Below, one piece after another: positions 1-8,368 of a DNA stretch of 64,000 nucleotides. Source of the stretch: Candidatus Marispirochaeta associata (GTDB lineage Bacteria > Spirochaetota > Spirochaetia > JC444 > Marispirochaetaceae). Both the position numbers and the translations under genes were made by a program. The DNA lies in NCBI GenBank assembly GCA_001749745.1, contig JWTM01000292.1, forward strand, positions 124,001 to 188,000. The letters run 5' to 3'. How positions within the stretch are numbered: position 1 is the stretch's first letter; each line of letters opens with the position of its first letter. The notes beneath the pieces were generated by a model, which had not been told where the DNA came from, did no database searches, and saw nothing but the letters and a program-made list of their open reading frames with translations.

Positions 1-1261
1 GGGGCGGGTAGAGCTCCCGCCCTGATCCTGAAGCGAGGATTCGCCGTAAGGTCTCCTCACCGCCGGGGAGTCGAGAGAGGGAACCGCCGGTGCCGATCAC
101 CGCGCCGATGCCGGTTAAATCCTTACCTTCGGCATACCTCTGCTTCCCGGCCAGGGAGTAGAGCTCCCGGTAACGCCCCGCATGGCGCTCCAGGGCGAGA
201 CGGCCGGCGTGAAAGGCCAGCTCTCGGGCCAGACGCTGCTCCGCGTCGCTCTTCGGCATCGGAGGCAGCGCCTTTATGCAGGCGCGGAGCTCCTCGTCAT
301 TGGTTTCGAGCGAGAGCTTAAGCTCCCGCGCGGCCTGCTCCATTACCTGCCGCCGGTTGACGTAGAGCCCTAAGTCGCCCTCGACGGTCCGCTTGGCCTC
401 CGGCTCCGGTGCGATCAGCATGCGGCTCACCTCGGGGGTGTCGCTGCAGACCGAATGGATGTCGGTGGTCGCCCCGCCGATATCGAAGACGATCAGATCA
501 CCGAGCTCCTGCCGTAGAAGTTGCGCCGCCTTCATCACCGCCCCCGGGACGGGCATGATGCGACCGTTAACCAAGTCCCGGATATGTTCCATTCCCGGGG
601 CGTTGACGATATGCTCCTCGAAGAGCTGCTGAATCACGTACCGCGTCGGCTCGATGACCAGCTCGTCGATGCGCGGATAGACATTCTCCACCACCGTAGA
701 GACAAGCTCCCGGGCCCGGAAGATCTCGCCGATCTCATCGCCGTTCTCGATATTCCCGGCATAGATAATCGGGATCCTGAGTCCGGCGGCGCTAAGGGCG
801 CCGGCGATCAGCTCCCCGTTATAAAGCGCCGTATCCCGCTCGCCGTAATCGACCCCGCCGGCGATCAGAATGATATTCGGCCGGGAGGCGATCATCCGCT
901 CCGCGTCCCGGGGACGCATCTTGCCGGCGGTGATGTTGCAGATATTGGCGCCGGCCCCCAGGGCGGCCTCCCGGGCGGCCTTTACGGTCATGTCGTAGAC
1001 CAGTCCGTGAACGCTCATCCGCAAGCCCCCGGTGGCCGAGGACGAGGCGGAGAAGCGTTCCCACGCCAGGCTCCCCCAGCCCCGGCCGGCTTTAAGGCTC
1101 TCTATAGCCGCCTCGAGACCGATGCGGACATCCCCGGATTCGACGGAGGTGGGCGCGCTCCCCTGCCCCAGGAAGCGCGGTTCTCCCGTGTTGAGCCCTG
1201 TAAAGGCGCTGACGACGGTGGTGGTGCTGCCGATCTCGGCGGAGAGAACCTCTACCCGCAT
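1..1261 (-). CDS. MutL/GlmL-family reactivating ATPase (partial, cut by window edge)
   Basis: About 420 residues are visible on the minus strand and the frame stays open to base 1, so the C-terminus lies outside the window. It belongs to the MutL/GlmL family (ASKHA fold), found beside B12-dependent aminomutases and glutamate mutase and thought to protect or reactivate them. Visible signs are the N-terminal phosphate-binding motif EIGSTTT, a second ATPase motif DIGGATTD near residue 250, and GAVIGTGGSLSRLPGG near the cut end. The ATG at 1261-1259 is 8 bases after the oraE stop, so the two are surely co-transcribed. The position immediately after oraE matches known ornithine fermentation clusters, which makes ornithine aminomutase the likely client. 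The client assignment is inference; the family call is firm. Confidence 0.88.
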   Translation of the reverse strand, partial: MRVEVLSAEIGSTTTVVSAFTGLNTGEPRFLGQGSAPTSVESGDVRIGLEAAIESLKAGRGWGSLAWERFSASSSATGGLRMSVHGLVYDMTVKAAREAALGAGANICNITAGKMRPRDAERMIASRPNIILIAGGVDYGERDTALYNGELIAGALSAAGLRIPIIYAGNIENGDEIGEIFRARELVSTVVENVYPRIDELVIEPTRYVIQQLFEEHIVNAPGMEHIRDLVNGRIMPVPGAVMKAAQLLRQELGDLIVFDIGGATTDIHSVCSDTPEVSRMLIAPEPEAKRTVEGDLGLYVNRRQVMEQAARELKLSLETNDEELRACIKALPPMPKSDAEQRLARELAFHAGRLALERHAGRYRELYSLAGKQRYAEGKDLTGIGAVIGTGGSLSRLPGGEETLRRILASGSGRELYPP

Positions 1262-1269
1262 ATGCCGCC

Positions 1270-3468
1270 CTACTTGGCCCGGCGGTTCTTGACCAGGAAG
1301 GTGGCCACGTGAATCCCCTTGGTCCCCCGGCCGAATCCGGCGTCCACGCCCTGCTTCTCCGCCGTCTCCGGCGATACCTGGGTTCCGCCGGCCAGGATCA
1401 GCACCTTCTCGCGGATCCCCTTTTCGATAGCGAGCTCATGAACGCGCTTCATATTCTTGTAGTGAATATCGTCGTGGCTGATAATCGTCGAAACCAGGAT
1501 CGCGTCCGCGTCGGTCTCGATGGCGGCGTCCACTAGCTTCTCCAGAGGCACCGAGGTGCCCAGGTAGTGGCAGTCGATCCCGTAACCCTCGATCCCGCCG
1601 TGCTTGATGTCGATGATCTCCCGTAAGCCCACCGAGTGCTCGTCCTCGCCGACGGTACCGGCGACGATCGTCATCGGCTCATTCCTAATCGCCTCACGGA
1701 TCTCATCCTCGGTCAGCACCTCAGGCTCCGGCGGAATCTCGAGTTCGGCCGTATCGATGGTGAAGTCGACCTTGCCCTTGAGCTCGATCCGGGTCCCCTC
1801 GGAAGGGTGCAGCACCTCGGTGTGAATCACCTCCGCTTCACCCAGGCCCATCTTCTTGGCAACCTCCAGGGCGGCGAACTGGGCGGTCCGTTTATCGGTG
1901 GGGAGGCAGAGGGTCAACAGGACGATTCCGTCCCCCTGCCACTCCATCTCGGGTTTGATCTTGGTACTGTGCCGCAGCTCGGCCGTCTCGGCCATGCGCA
2001 CATGGACGTTGTCGTTCTCGTCGAGCTCATCGATGTAGATGATCTTCTCCGGTTTCTCCAGGGTTGTCCCGTCGATGAGTGCGGCGGGATCCGCCTCGGC
2101 CCGGTACTGCTTCAGGTTGTTGTTGCCGAAGTGGGCCGTTACCGGCGCCATATAATCCTCGTCCCGCTCGTAGACGGTGCCGGCGCCGACGCCGCCGTCG
2201 GCCTTGCGCACAATGGGGTCGCCGTTTCGCTCGGGGTACTTCCCGGAGTCGACGAACATCCCCGCCTCCACCGCTTTGAAGTAGCCGCCGAGCTCGATCA
2301 TCTCCTCCATAAAGAGGACCGCCCGCTCCTTCAGTTCCCGTACCGCTTCGGCCAGATCCCCCTCGTTACGCCGGAGCTGCACCATACGGCCGAGACCGTC
2401 CATGCCGTTGAACGCCTGTTTGGCGGTGTCGGTGCCTTCGATGTTGTAGATATGCCAGGGGACGTTCCGCCCCTCATCGGGGGTGATGGTAGACTGGATC
2501 TCCGCCCGGGTCAGCTGACTGATGAGCAGGTTCAGGGTGTGGGTCACCGTCGCCTCCCGGGCCGAGGAGGTCATGTACTTGGTGTTCTGCTGGGCCCGCA
2601 TCTTGAACTCCCGGAAGATTTCACGCAGGGCGACCGCATAGGGCAGATCCAGGCGCATGGCCGGGGCCGGCGGCGCGGTGGGAGGTACGGTAGAGAGGCA
2701 GATGTTCTCTTTCGAGATGCCCGCCTTGACGGAGAACATCGAGTTGAGTCCGTGCTGAACCATCAGCTCGGGCATCACCTTCCAGGCCTGCCGGGCGGTG
2801 GCGTTGGCGTTGTGGGCGCCGTCGATCTGGGCCATCCCGGCCCAGGCCATTACCCGCTTGGCCTCCGCCGCGTCGACGAAGCTGCGGACCATGTTGACGT
2901 TGCGGTAGAGGACGTTGTACTGGGGATCCTGGTGGGCGCCGTTGACCCCCTCCTCGGCAAAGAGGACCGCAATCTCGGGGCCCGCCACTCCGGAGACGTA
3001 GGAGTGGTAGTTGATCGGCCGGCCAACCTCGTCCTCGATCAGATCCAGCGCCTTGCGCTGGGCCCTGAGCTGCTTGCGGGTAATCGGCACCCCGCCGATT
3101 CCCTGGGGGGTGCCCTCGATCAGGCCGTCCATATGGCTCTGGCCGGCGGTACGAATCACCATCAGGTGGTCGGCGCCGTGCCAGGCGGCCATGCGCATGC
3201 GTCTAATATCATCCTCGAAGCGTCCCGAGGCTATCTCGGTGGTAATGGTCGAGATCGGCTGGGGATCGATATCCCCGAAGTAGTGGGCCGCCGGCAAGGG
3301 CGTGCTCTGATCCAGACGCTCCGTGGTCTGGTAGTAGTCGAAGGGACCGATGGTCCGCTTTTCGCCGCTGCCCCGCCGCCAGGCCCAGCCCTTGCGCCGG
3401 GGATGGTAGTGCTCCAGGTCGCTGAGGATCTCTTCTACATCTATCTTTTTGTTCGGATCGAGCTTCAC
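1270..3468 (-). CDS. oraE: D-ornithine 4,5-aminomutase, large B12/PLP subunit
   Basis: This 732-residue protein matches the usual length of OraE, which with OraS moves the terminal amino group of D-ornithine to give 2,4-diaminopentanoate, using adenosylcobalamin and pyridoxal phosphate. The N-terminal two thirds form the TIM-barrel catalytic part. The C-terminal B12-binding domain carries the base-off motif DCHYLG near residues 632-637, whose His634 should ligate cobalt. Lys644 follows ten residues later and is a good candidate for the PLP aldimine lysine, which in this enzyme family lies in the B12 domain. The start is GTG at 3468, with GGAGG six bases upstream inside the end of oraS. The gap to oraS is one base. 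It lies between oraS and the MutL-type gene. Confidence 0.96.
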   Translation of the reverse strand: MKLDPNKKIDVEEILSDLEHYHPRRKGWAWRRGSGEKRTIGPFDYYQTTERLDQSTPLPAAHYFGDIDPQPISTITTEIASGRFEDDIRRMRMAAWHGADHLMVIRTAGQSHMDGLIEGTPQGIGGVPITRKQLRAQRKALDLIEDEVGRPINYHSYVSGVAGPEIAVLFAEEGVNGAHQDPQYNVLYRNVNMVRSFVDAAEAKRVMAWAGMAQIDGAHNANATARQAWKVMPELMVQHGLNSMFSVKAGISKENICLSTVPPTAPPAPAMRLDLPYAVALREIFREFKMRAQQNTKYMTSSAREATVTHTLNLLISQLTRAEIQSTITPDEGRNVPWHIYNIEGTDTAKQAFNGMDGLGRMVQLRRNEGDLAEAVRELKERAVLFMEEMIELGGYFKAVEAGMFVDSGKYPERNGDPIVRKADGGVGAGTVYERDEDYMAPVTAHFGNNNLKQYRAEADPAALIDGTTLEKPEKIIYIDELDENDNVHVRMAETAELRHSTKIKPEMEWQGDGIVLLTLCLPTDKRTAQFAALEVAKKMGLGEAEVIHTEVLHPSEGTRIELKGKVDFTIDTAELEIPPEPEVLTEDEIREAIRNEPMTIVAGTVGEDEHSVGLREIIDIKHGGIEGYGIDCHYLGTSVPLEKLVDAAIETDADAILVSTIISHDDIHYKNMKRVHELAIEKGIREKVLILAGGTQVSPETAEKQGVDAGFGRGTKGIHVATFLVKNRRAK

Positions 3469-3469
3469 C

Positions 3470-3838
3470 TTAAGCCTCCTGCTTTCCGAAGGCGGCGAGC
3501 GCCTCGTTCCAGTACTTCCCCTGGGCCAGGGCCAGGCCGGCCTCGCGGATATCCAAGCCCTGCTCTTGGGCTACCCGGTAGACAACATGCCCTGCGCCTT
3601 TTCCGATCAGACCGTGGTCGATCACCTGGTCGACGATCGCCCGGGCCTCCACCGAGGAGAAGCCCATTCTGAGGAGCACTGAACGCTCGATAGAGGGGCT
3701 GGTATGGGTGCGGGCCAGATCTATCAGCGGCTCGGTCAATTGATCCGCCAGTTCCCAGAAGCGCTGCTCCAGTTCGGTTTCGCTTAATCCCGCCAGATGC
3801 TTCCGGCGCTCTTGAAAATCGTCCTGTCGTTCCTGCAT
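3470..3838 (-). CDS. oraS: D-ornithine 4,5-aminomutase, small subunit
   Basis: This 122-residue protein has the size expected of OraS, the non-catalytic small subunit that completes the OraS-OraE aminomutase. It begins MQERQDDFQERRKHLAGL and contains the GKGAGHVVYRVA segment near the middle. An in-frame extension upstream to 3970 exists, but the ATG at 3838 is preferred. It has AAGGAG about nine bases upstream, lies 20 bases after the ord stop, and gives the family length. It is the second gene of the ord-oraS-oraE-mutL operon. The usual partners ortA and ortB (2-amino-4-ketopentanoate thiolase) are not between ord and oraS. Confidence 0.92.
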   Translation of the reverse strand: MQERQDDFQERRKHLAGLSETELEQRFWELADQLTEPLIDLARTHTSPSIERSVLLRMGFSSVEARAIVDQVIDHGLIGKGAGHVVYRVAQEQGLDIREAGLALAQGKYWNEALAAFGKQEA

Positions 3839-3858
3839 ATCCTTATCTCCTTGGAGGG

Positions 3859-4911
3859 CTACTCTATTCGCTCGCGCATATCGCCTAAGATCGCCCGGGG
3901 CACCGGCAGATCGAGCATGGTCTTCAATCCCGGGGAGGCGTTGATCACCTGGGGGATCATATTGACGCACATGGCGATGGTGCCGATGCCGCCGGGAACC
4001 TCAGGCTTAATCTGCAGATTGATATTGGGGGTACCCTTGATTGTGACATAGTCGCCGGTGTCGATTCCTTCAAGTTCGGGTTCGATCTGCTGGGGGTGGA
4101 CCATCTCGATCCTCGCCTCCCCCGCAACGAGCCCTCTTCCGCGCATATTGCAGCCGGCCACATCGCCGGACTCGATCTCGGTATACTCAGTCTTGCGGGG
4201 AACCGAGGAGACGATGGGCTCCATGGTTTGAGCGACCGGGGCCGAGAGCTTCCAGCCGATCGCATCGGCGATCATGTTGACCGATTCGTTGAATCCGACA
4301 TGCCCCGCGAGAGTTCCGTCGGCCGCGCCGGCGGCGAAGGCCTCGGGGCTCAGGCCGACTCCCTGCTCCTCCATCACCGCCGGACCGAAGGGAGAGAGGC
4401 TGTTGACCCGCTCGGCCTTGATCGAATCGATATCGATCGAAGCGCCGGTCATCAGCACCACCAGAAGATCCATGATCAATCCAGGATTGATCCCGGTTCC
4501 GAGCACGGTCACGCCATGCTCCTTGGCTGCGGCGTCTATCTTGGCCGCCAATTCCGGCTCGGCCGCCTTGGGATAAGCCATCTCCTCGGCGGTGGAGATC
4601 ACGTTCAAGCCCTGCTCCACTAGGAGAATGATTTTATCAAAGGCCTTGCGGGTAAACGAGTCGGTCGCCAAAAGGGCGATGTCGGCCCCTTCGGCATCCT
4701 GCAAGGCTTCTTCGATACTATCCCGGATAATAACCTCCGGATGGTCCCCGCGTTCCAGCCCCAGTACTGAGAAGAGGCTCTTCCCCACCCGATCGGGATG
4801 CATATCGCAGACCCCGGCTATCTCCACTCCCTTTTTCTGTAACAGCATCCTCGCCATGCCGCTGCCCATGGCGCCGAAGCCCCATAGCAGGACCTGAACC
4901 TTTCTCTCCAT
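3859..4911 (-). CDS. ord: 2,4-diaminopentanoate dehydrogenase
   Basis: This 350-residue NAD(P)-dependent dehydrogenase of the dihydrodipicolinate reductase-like fold oxidatively deaminates 2,4-diaminopentanoate, the product of ornithine aminomutase, to 2-amino-4-oxopentanoate. The Rossmann motif GFGAMGSGMARMLL is at residues 11-24, followed by ATDSF and the conserved GTGINPGLIMDLL around residue 140. It is the first gene of the operon. GGAGAGGG precedes the ATG at 4911 with good spacing, and a consensus-like promoter lies 40-70 bases upstream. Its immediate linkage to oraS and oraE makes the substrate assignment secure. The product is needed in the oxidative branch of ornithine fermentation. 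Confidence 0.94.
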   Translation of the reverse strand: MERKVQVLLWGFGAMGSGMARMLLQKKGVEIAGVCDMHPDRVGKSLFSVLGLERGDHPEVIIRDSIEEALQDAEGADIALLATDSFTRKAFDKIILLVEQGLNVISTAEEMAYPKAAEPELAAKIDAAAKEHGVTVLGTGINPGLIMDLLVVLMTGASIDIDSIKAERVNSLSPFGPAVMEEQGVGLSPEAFAAGAADGTLAGHVGFNESVNMIADAIGWKLSAPVAQTMEPIVSSVPRKTEYTEIESGDVAGCNMRGRGLVAGEARIEMVHPQQIEPELEGIDTGDYVTIKGTPNINLQIKPEVPGGIGTIAMCVNMIPQVINASPGLKTMLDLPVPRAILGDMRERIE

Positions 4912-4951
4912 CGAGTCGCCCTCTCCATTCTTTGTTGCTATTGCAGTAGTA

Positions 4952-4979
4952 ATTATAGTGGCTTATAGGGAGTTGTCAA
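4952..4979 (-). promoter_or_regulatory. Strong sigma-70 promoter of the ord-oraSE operon
   Basis: Read on the minus strand, a perfect -35 TTGACA (4979-4974), a 16-base spacer and a perfect -10 TATAAT (4957-4952) stand about 40 bases before the ord ATG. The leader is short, leaving no room for a cobalamin or lysine riboswitch. No clear operator palindrome was seen. Confidence 0.8.
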
Positions 4980-5074
4980 CCGGATTATTGCTTACAGAAA
5001 AGTGATAATACTGGCGGTTCACGAACCTCCGGTGAGTTCCAAAGTCGCGCCGAAGGAGTACGGGTTTAGACCGG

Positions 5075-5359
5075 GTGTTGATCACAAATCCGCATATTGT
5101 CAAGACTCCGGACCGGCCGGAGGAGCTGATAAAAACGGTTAAAACCTGGCTTGAGCTGCCCTCAACCCGTCTTGTAACGCCCGGACACAGACATTTGGAG
5201 ATCGCGGAAAACCTTTACAAAACAACAGGAAGCACCTGGAAACAGACAACGGATATCCATATAGCTGCTGTGGCTATTGAATTGAATGCTACCGTCTGCT
5301 CAAATGATACTGATTTCGGGCGGTTCAGGGAATTATCCTGGATCAATCCCCTGGAATGA
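5075..5359 (+). pseudogene. C-terminal remnant of a PIN-domain (VapC-like) toxin
   Basis: The frame from GTG 5075 gives 94 residues that match only the second half of VapC-type PIN ribonucleases. It runs from a segment resembling the mid-protein ITNPH region through TDIHIAAVAIE to CSNDTDFGRF and a terminal WINPLE. The N-terminal half, with the first catalytic aspartate and the start of the fold, is absent. The same frame is closed by a stop at 5033-5035, and no antitoxin gene precedes it. The upstream bases show only chance coding potential. It therefore looks like a decayed toxin left after loss of a toxin-antitoxin locus, although translation of the fragment cannot be excluded. It lies between the ord promoter and the convergent trmB-like gene. 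Confidence 0.7.
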
Positions 5360-5365
5360 AGAACC

Positions 5366-6205
5366 TCAATCCTCGTAAAACTTTCTGCGCAACTTTGAAA
5401 GGTTCGCCCCGAAGAGCTGGTCCATCTTCTCGCCGAAGGCCATTCTGAGTTCGGCCAGGTAGAAGTCGTGGATAATGTAGCCCTCGATGGAATGGACGAG
5501 TCCGGGATTCCGGGTCCAGACGATCTGGGATTTCCCCGGATTGCCGAGGATGCCGGAGATGCAGACGGCGGAGTCCACCGCGCAATCGAGGCTGCGTCCT
5601 TGTGAGTCCAGATCGTCCATATTGCTCCGCTCGTGGGAGTAGACCTGACCGAAATCGGTCTCTATCTCGCCGTAGCAGAGCATCAACACCTGAGCCCCCC
5701 GCTCGGCCGCCTCCCGGAGGGACTCCTCAAGGTGGGGAAACTCCTCGGACCAGAAGCCGATGTAGATCTTCTGTTCCCCTTCGCGGATTAGTTCGACCGC
5801 TTTCTCTAGGGCCTCTTCCCGATCGTGAAGGTTCCAGACCGGATTGAAATCGGAGGTGAAATCAACCTGCTCTAGCCGCTCCTTGAGTTTATGGGTCAGT
5901 TTCTCGTTGTCCCGCTTGATCTTGCCGACCAGCTCCTCCGGCGAAAGAGGGGAGAAGACCTCGGGATTGGTGCCGGAAGAGACGGCGAAGCCCTTCTTGA
6001 TCAGCCGTCGGCTGATGTCGTAGACCCGGGAATGGGGTACGCCGGAGTTTTGCGAGATGGTATAGGCGCTGGCCGGATGATTCGACAATAGCGACAGGTA
6101 GACCTTGGCCTCGTATTCGGTGAATCCGGCCTGCATCAGGTCTTGTACGGCCTCATCGGCAATGGGAGTAGTGACTGTGGTGTTCGGTTTCTTAGCCATG
6201 GGCAT
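5366..6205 (-). CDS. TrmB-family transcriptional regulator
   Basis: This 279-residue protein has an N-terminal TrmB-type winged helix-turn-helix at about residues 20-90 (GFTEYEAKVYLSLL, then SGVPHSRVYDISRRLIKKGF). A coiled linker follows (about 90-115), then a C-terminal effector domain of the kind that binds sugars in TrmB proteins (EALEKAVELIREGEQKIYIGFW onward). Family members regulate sugar uptake and central metabolism; the effector here is unknown. The start is ATG 6205, with an alternative ATG at 6199. It lies 4 bases after the acetyltransferase gene, so the two form an operon. No transporter or sugar gene is adjacent that would name its target. Confidence 0.85.
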   Translation of the reverse strand: MPMAKKPNTTVTTPIADEAVQDLMQAGFTEYEAKVYLSLLSNHPASAYTISQNSGVPHSRVYDISRRLIKKGFAVSSGTNPEVFSPLSPEELVGKIKRDNEKLTHKLKERLEQVDFTSDFNPVWNLHDREEALEKAVELIREGEQKIYIGFWSEEFPHLEESLREAAERGAQVLMLCYGEIETDFGQVYSHERSNMDDLDSQGRSLDCAVDSAVCISGILGNPGKSQIVWTRNPGLVHSIEGYIIHDFYLAELRMAFGEKMDQLFGANLSKLRRKFYED

Positions 6206-6209
6206 GATT

Positions 6210-6737
6210 TTAGCACACTCCCAGGTCGATGGCCATCTTGTAGAGAGGATAGTCCCCGTCGGGTCCGGGGAGTCGTCGCTCCTGGAGCCCGAGATTAATG
6301 AATCCCAGGCGCGTATAGCAGCGGATAGCGGGCAGGTTGTCGGCCACCACGAAGAGCTCTACCCGATCGACGGCAAAGCGGGAGGGGGCCTCCCGGCAGA
6401 GCAATTGCACCATTGTCGCCCCGGTACCCTTGCCCCGGGCTGCAGGGGCGACGGCAATCCGCGCCGCCCTGATGCATCTTTGCTCCGGTTCAAAGCCCCG
6501 CAGCTGGCAGAAGCCGACCAGGGCTTCACCGCGCCGGGCGGCGAAGGAGAGGGTCCCCTCCTCCTCGATCAGCTCCGCTACCTGCCCGGGCTCTAAAGGA
6601 AAGCGAATCTCAGGCCCGCCCCAATAGACCAGGCTCTTCTCGTCGGGAAACCAGGCCGCCAGCTCGCCGGCGACCTCGGCGGTCGCCGCCTCCAGAGTAA
6701 GAGAAGGGACTAATGAACCAGAAGCTGCACTCCTCAT
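6210..6737 (-). CDS. GNAT-family N-acetyltransferase
   Basis: This 175-residue protein has the acetyl-CoA binding signature of the GNAT fold near residue 100 (RIAVAPAARGKGTGATMVQLL: V-A-P-x-x-R-G-K-G-x-G). The later DNLPAIRCYTRLGFINLG is the typical C-terminal strand-helix with its conserved NxxAxxxYxxxGF pattern. The acceptor substrate cannot be inferred. The start at 6737 has no convincing Shine-Dalgarno sequence, so the N-terminus is uncertain. It precedes the TrmB-like gene by 4 bases and follows the acr3 stop by 32 bases on the same strand, so readthrough from the arsenic operon is possible. Confidence 0.85.
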   Translation of the reverse strand: MRSAASGSLVPSLTLEAATAEVAGELAAWFPDEKSLVYWGGPEIRFPLEPGQVAELIEEEGTLSFAARRGEALVGFCQLRGFEPEQRCIRAARIAVAPAARGKGTGATMVQLLCREAPSRFAVDRVELFVVADNLPAIRCYTRLGFINLGLQERRLPGPDGDYPLYKMAIDLGVC

Positions 6738-6769
6738 TAAGATAAGGATAGCCTAGAATCACCCCCCTC

Positions 6770-7822
6770 TCAAGCAGGGGCGGCAAACCAGCGCCGCGTT
6801 GAATTGGCGAAGCGTACCAGGGTCAGCATCACCGGTACCTCGACCAGTACGCCCACAACCGTAGCCAGGGTGGCCCCCGAATTGAGCCCGAAGACCGAGA
6901 TGGCTACCGCGACGGCCAGTTCGAAGAAGTTGCTGGCCCCGATCATCGCCGCCGGGGCGGCAATCTCGTGACCGGTTTTCCAGATCTTGGCCCAGCCGTA
7001 GGCAAAGAAGAAGATAAAGAAGGTCTGGAGAATCAGCGGTACGGCGATCAAGAGGATGTGAATCGGCGAAGCGAGGATTATCTCCCCCTGGAAGGAGAAG
7101 ATGATGACCAGGGTCAAGAGCAGTCCGCCGACGGTGGTGTTGGTGAACTTGCCTAAAAAGACATTATGAAAGTACTCCGCTCCTTTTCTCTCCATAACCA
7201 ACTTTCGGGTAAAGTAGCCGGCGGTCAGGGGGATGACCACGAAAAGCACCACCGAGAGGATCAGGGTGTCGTAGGGCACGTGAATGTCGCTGATTCCCAA
7301 CAGCAGGGCGACGATCGGGGTGAAGGCGACGAGAATTACCAGGTCGTTGACCGCCACCTGGAGAACCGTATACTCCGGGTTCCCCTTGGTGAGATGACTC
7401 CAGACGAAGACCATCGCCGTACAGGGGGCCGCTCCGAGCAGCACCGCACCGGCCAGATACTCCCGGGCCAGATCGGTCGGAATCAGCGACCTGAAGACCA
7501 CGAAAAAGAAGGCCGAGGCGATGGCATACATGCTGAAGGGCTTGATCAGCCAGTTCGATACCAGGGTGATCGTCAGCCCCTTGGGGGCCCTGATGTGATG
7601 CTTTATGGCGGAGAAATCGACCTTCAGCATCATGGGATAGATCATCAGCCAGATAAGCACCGCAATCGGCAGGGATACGTTCGCATACTCGAGCCGCTCG
7701 AGGGCTGCGGGGATTCCCGGCAGGAAGCGCCCTACCAAAATTCCGGCTACAATACAGAGGGCCACCCAGACAGTCAGGTAGCGCTCGAATAGACTCATCG
7801 CTTTCGTGTTCTGTTCTTCCAT
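6770..7822 (-). CDS. acr3: Arsenite efflux permease Acr3
   Basis: This 350-residue integral membrane protein has about ten predicted helices and belongs to the Acr3 (BASS superfamily) arsenite exporters, which pump As(III) out using the proton motive force. The diagnostic segment GAAPCTAMVFVWSHL near residue 130 contains the conserved cysteine and the family signature. A later GASNFFELAVAVAISVFG segment holds a second conserved helix. It lies downstream of arsR, separated by about 100 bases that contain its own promoter and a candidate operator. No arsC reductase is seen nearby, so the pair would export As(III) directly, which fits an anaerobe. Confidence 0.93.
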   Translation of the reverse strand: MEEQNTKAMSLFERYLTVWVALCIVAGILVGRFLPGIPAALERLEYANVSLPIAVLIWLMIYPMMLKVDFSAIKHHIRAPKGLTITLVSNWLIKPFSMYAIASAFFFVVFRSLIPTDLAREYLAGAVLLGAAPCTAMVFVWSHLTKGNPEYTVLQVAVNDLVILVAFTPIVALLLGISDIHVPYDTLILSVVLFVVIPLTAGYFTRKLVMERKGAEYFHNVFLGKFTNTTVGGLLLTLVIIFSFQGEIILASPIHILLIAVPLILQTFFIFFFAYGWAKIWKTGHEIAAPAAMIGASNFFELAVAVAISVFGLNSGATLATVVGVLVEVPVMLTLVRFANSTRRWFAAPA

Positions 7823-7845
7823 GCTTATTCTTCTCTTCGTGTAAG

Positions 7846-7886
7846 ATTAGAGACCGTTATTGCCTTATTGTACAAAATAACAATAA
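7846..7886 (-). promoter_or_regulatory. acr3 promoter with candidate ArsR operator
   Basis: On the minus strand TTGTAC (7875-7870), an 18-base spacer and TCTAAT (7851-7846) form a plausible promoter for acr3. The -35 box sits within an inverted repeat, TTATTGT at 7865-7871 and ACAATAA at 7880-7886, with an 8-base gap. Binding of the neighbouring ArsR there would block the promoter. The operator assignment is inference from position and symmetry. Confidence 0.55.
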
Positions 7887-7926
7887 ACAAAACAAGGCGA
7901 AGTCCCAATATAAATAACGGGCGGAA

Positions 7927-8253
7927 CTAAAGATTAACCGATTTGTAGCTGATTGAATCCATAAGATGGTAATCGTGCACCACCTCGTTTATGCACTTAG
8001 TGAAGTCGAAGTAACAGTCGCAGGTTACTGAGTAGAGCACGTCGGCCCCGGCCCGGCGTTTCTTGACCAGCTTGGCGTGCAGCAGGACCGAGAGGTGCCG
8101 GGAGACGGTGGAGGCATCGGACTCGACCATGGCGTAGAGTTCCTTGGCGGGTTTCTCTCCGTCCTTGAGACTATAGAGGATAGCCAAACGTGTGGGGTGG
8201 GACATGGCTTTGAAGATCTCCGCCTGGGCGGCAATTTCTTGATCCGAATACAT
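7927..8253 (-). CDS. arsR: ArsR-family arsenical-responsive repressor
   Basis: This 108-residue winged helix repressor has the ArsR core AEIFKAMSHPTRLAILYSL, the recognition helix DASTVSRHLSVL and the wing KKRRAGADVLYSV. A C-terminal CDC and a third Cys eight residues later (CDCYFDFTKC) could form a three-thiolate As(III) site. Such C-terminal cysteine sites are known in some ArsR proteins, whereas the classical helix-3 CVC motif is absent here (ELYAMV). ATG 8253 is chosen because the fold begins just after it and a promoter ends 10 bases upstream. A TTG at 8292 extends the frame but would overlap the -35 box. It is followed by acr3 on the same strand. Confidence 0.9.
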   Translation of the reverse strand: MYSDQEIAAQAEIFKAMSHPTRLAILYSLKDGEKPAKELYAMVESDASTVSRHLSVLLHAKLVKKRRAGADVLYSVTCDCYFDFTKCINEVVHDYHLMDSISYKSVNL

Positions 8254-8263
8254 GCTAAAGACA

Positions 8264-8292
8264 ACTATATAGATGAACTCCGCAATGCTCAA
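8264..8292 (-). promoter_or_regulatory. arsR promoter directly abutting the start codon
   Basis: On the minus strand TTGAGC (8292-8287), a 17-base spacer and TATAGT (8269-8264) are followed after only 10 bases by the arsR ATG at 8253. There is no Shine-Dalgarno sequence, so the transcript would be nearly leaderless. Confidence 0.5.
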
Positions 8293-8368
8293 GCTCTAAA
8301 ATTCGGCTATACCCAAACCCGCAATTGACTACTATACTGGTGGGGACGAAGTATTGCGGACGGAGAAT

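Noticed and set aside
1636..3672. Long plus-strand frame of 678 codons opposite oraE and oraS
   Set aside because: It is the antisense shadow of a high-GC gene; the minus-strand product is an unmistakable aminomutase subunit.
4912..5032. Cobalamin riboswitch before the B12-dependent aminomutase operon
   Set aside because: The promoter lies about 40 bases from the ord start, leaving no room, and no B12-box-like sequence was seen.
8254..8292. TTG start at 8292 for ArsR
   Set aside because: It overlaps the apparent -35 box and adds residues outside the ArsR fold.
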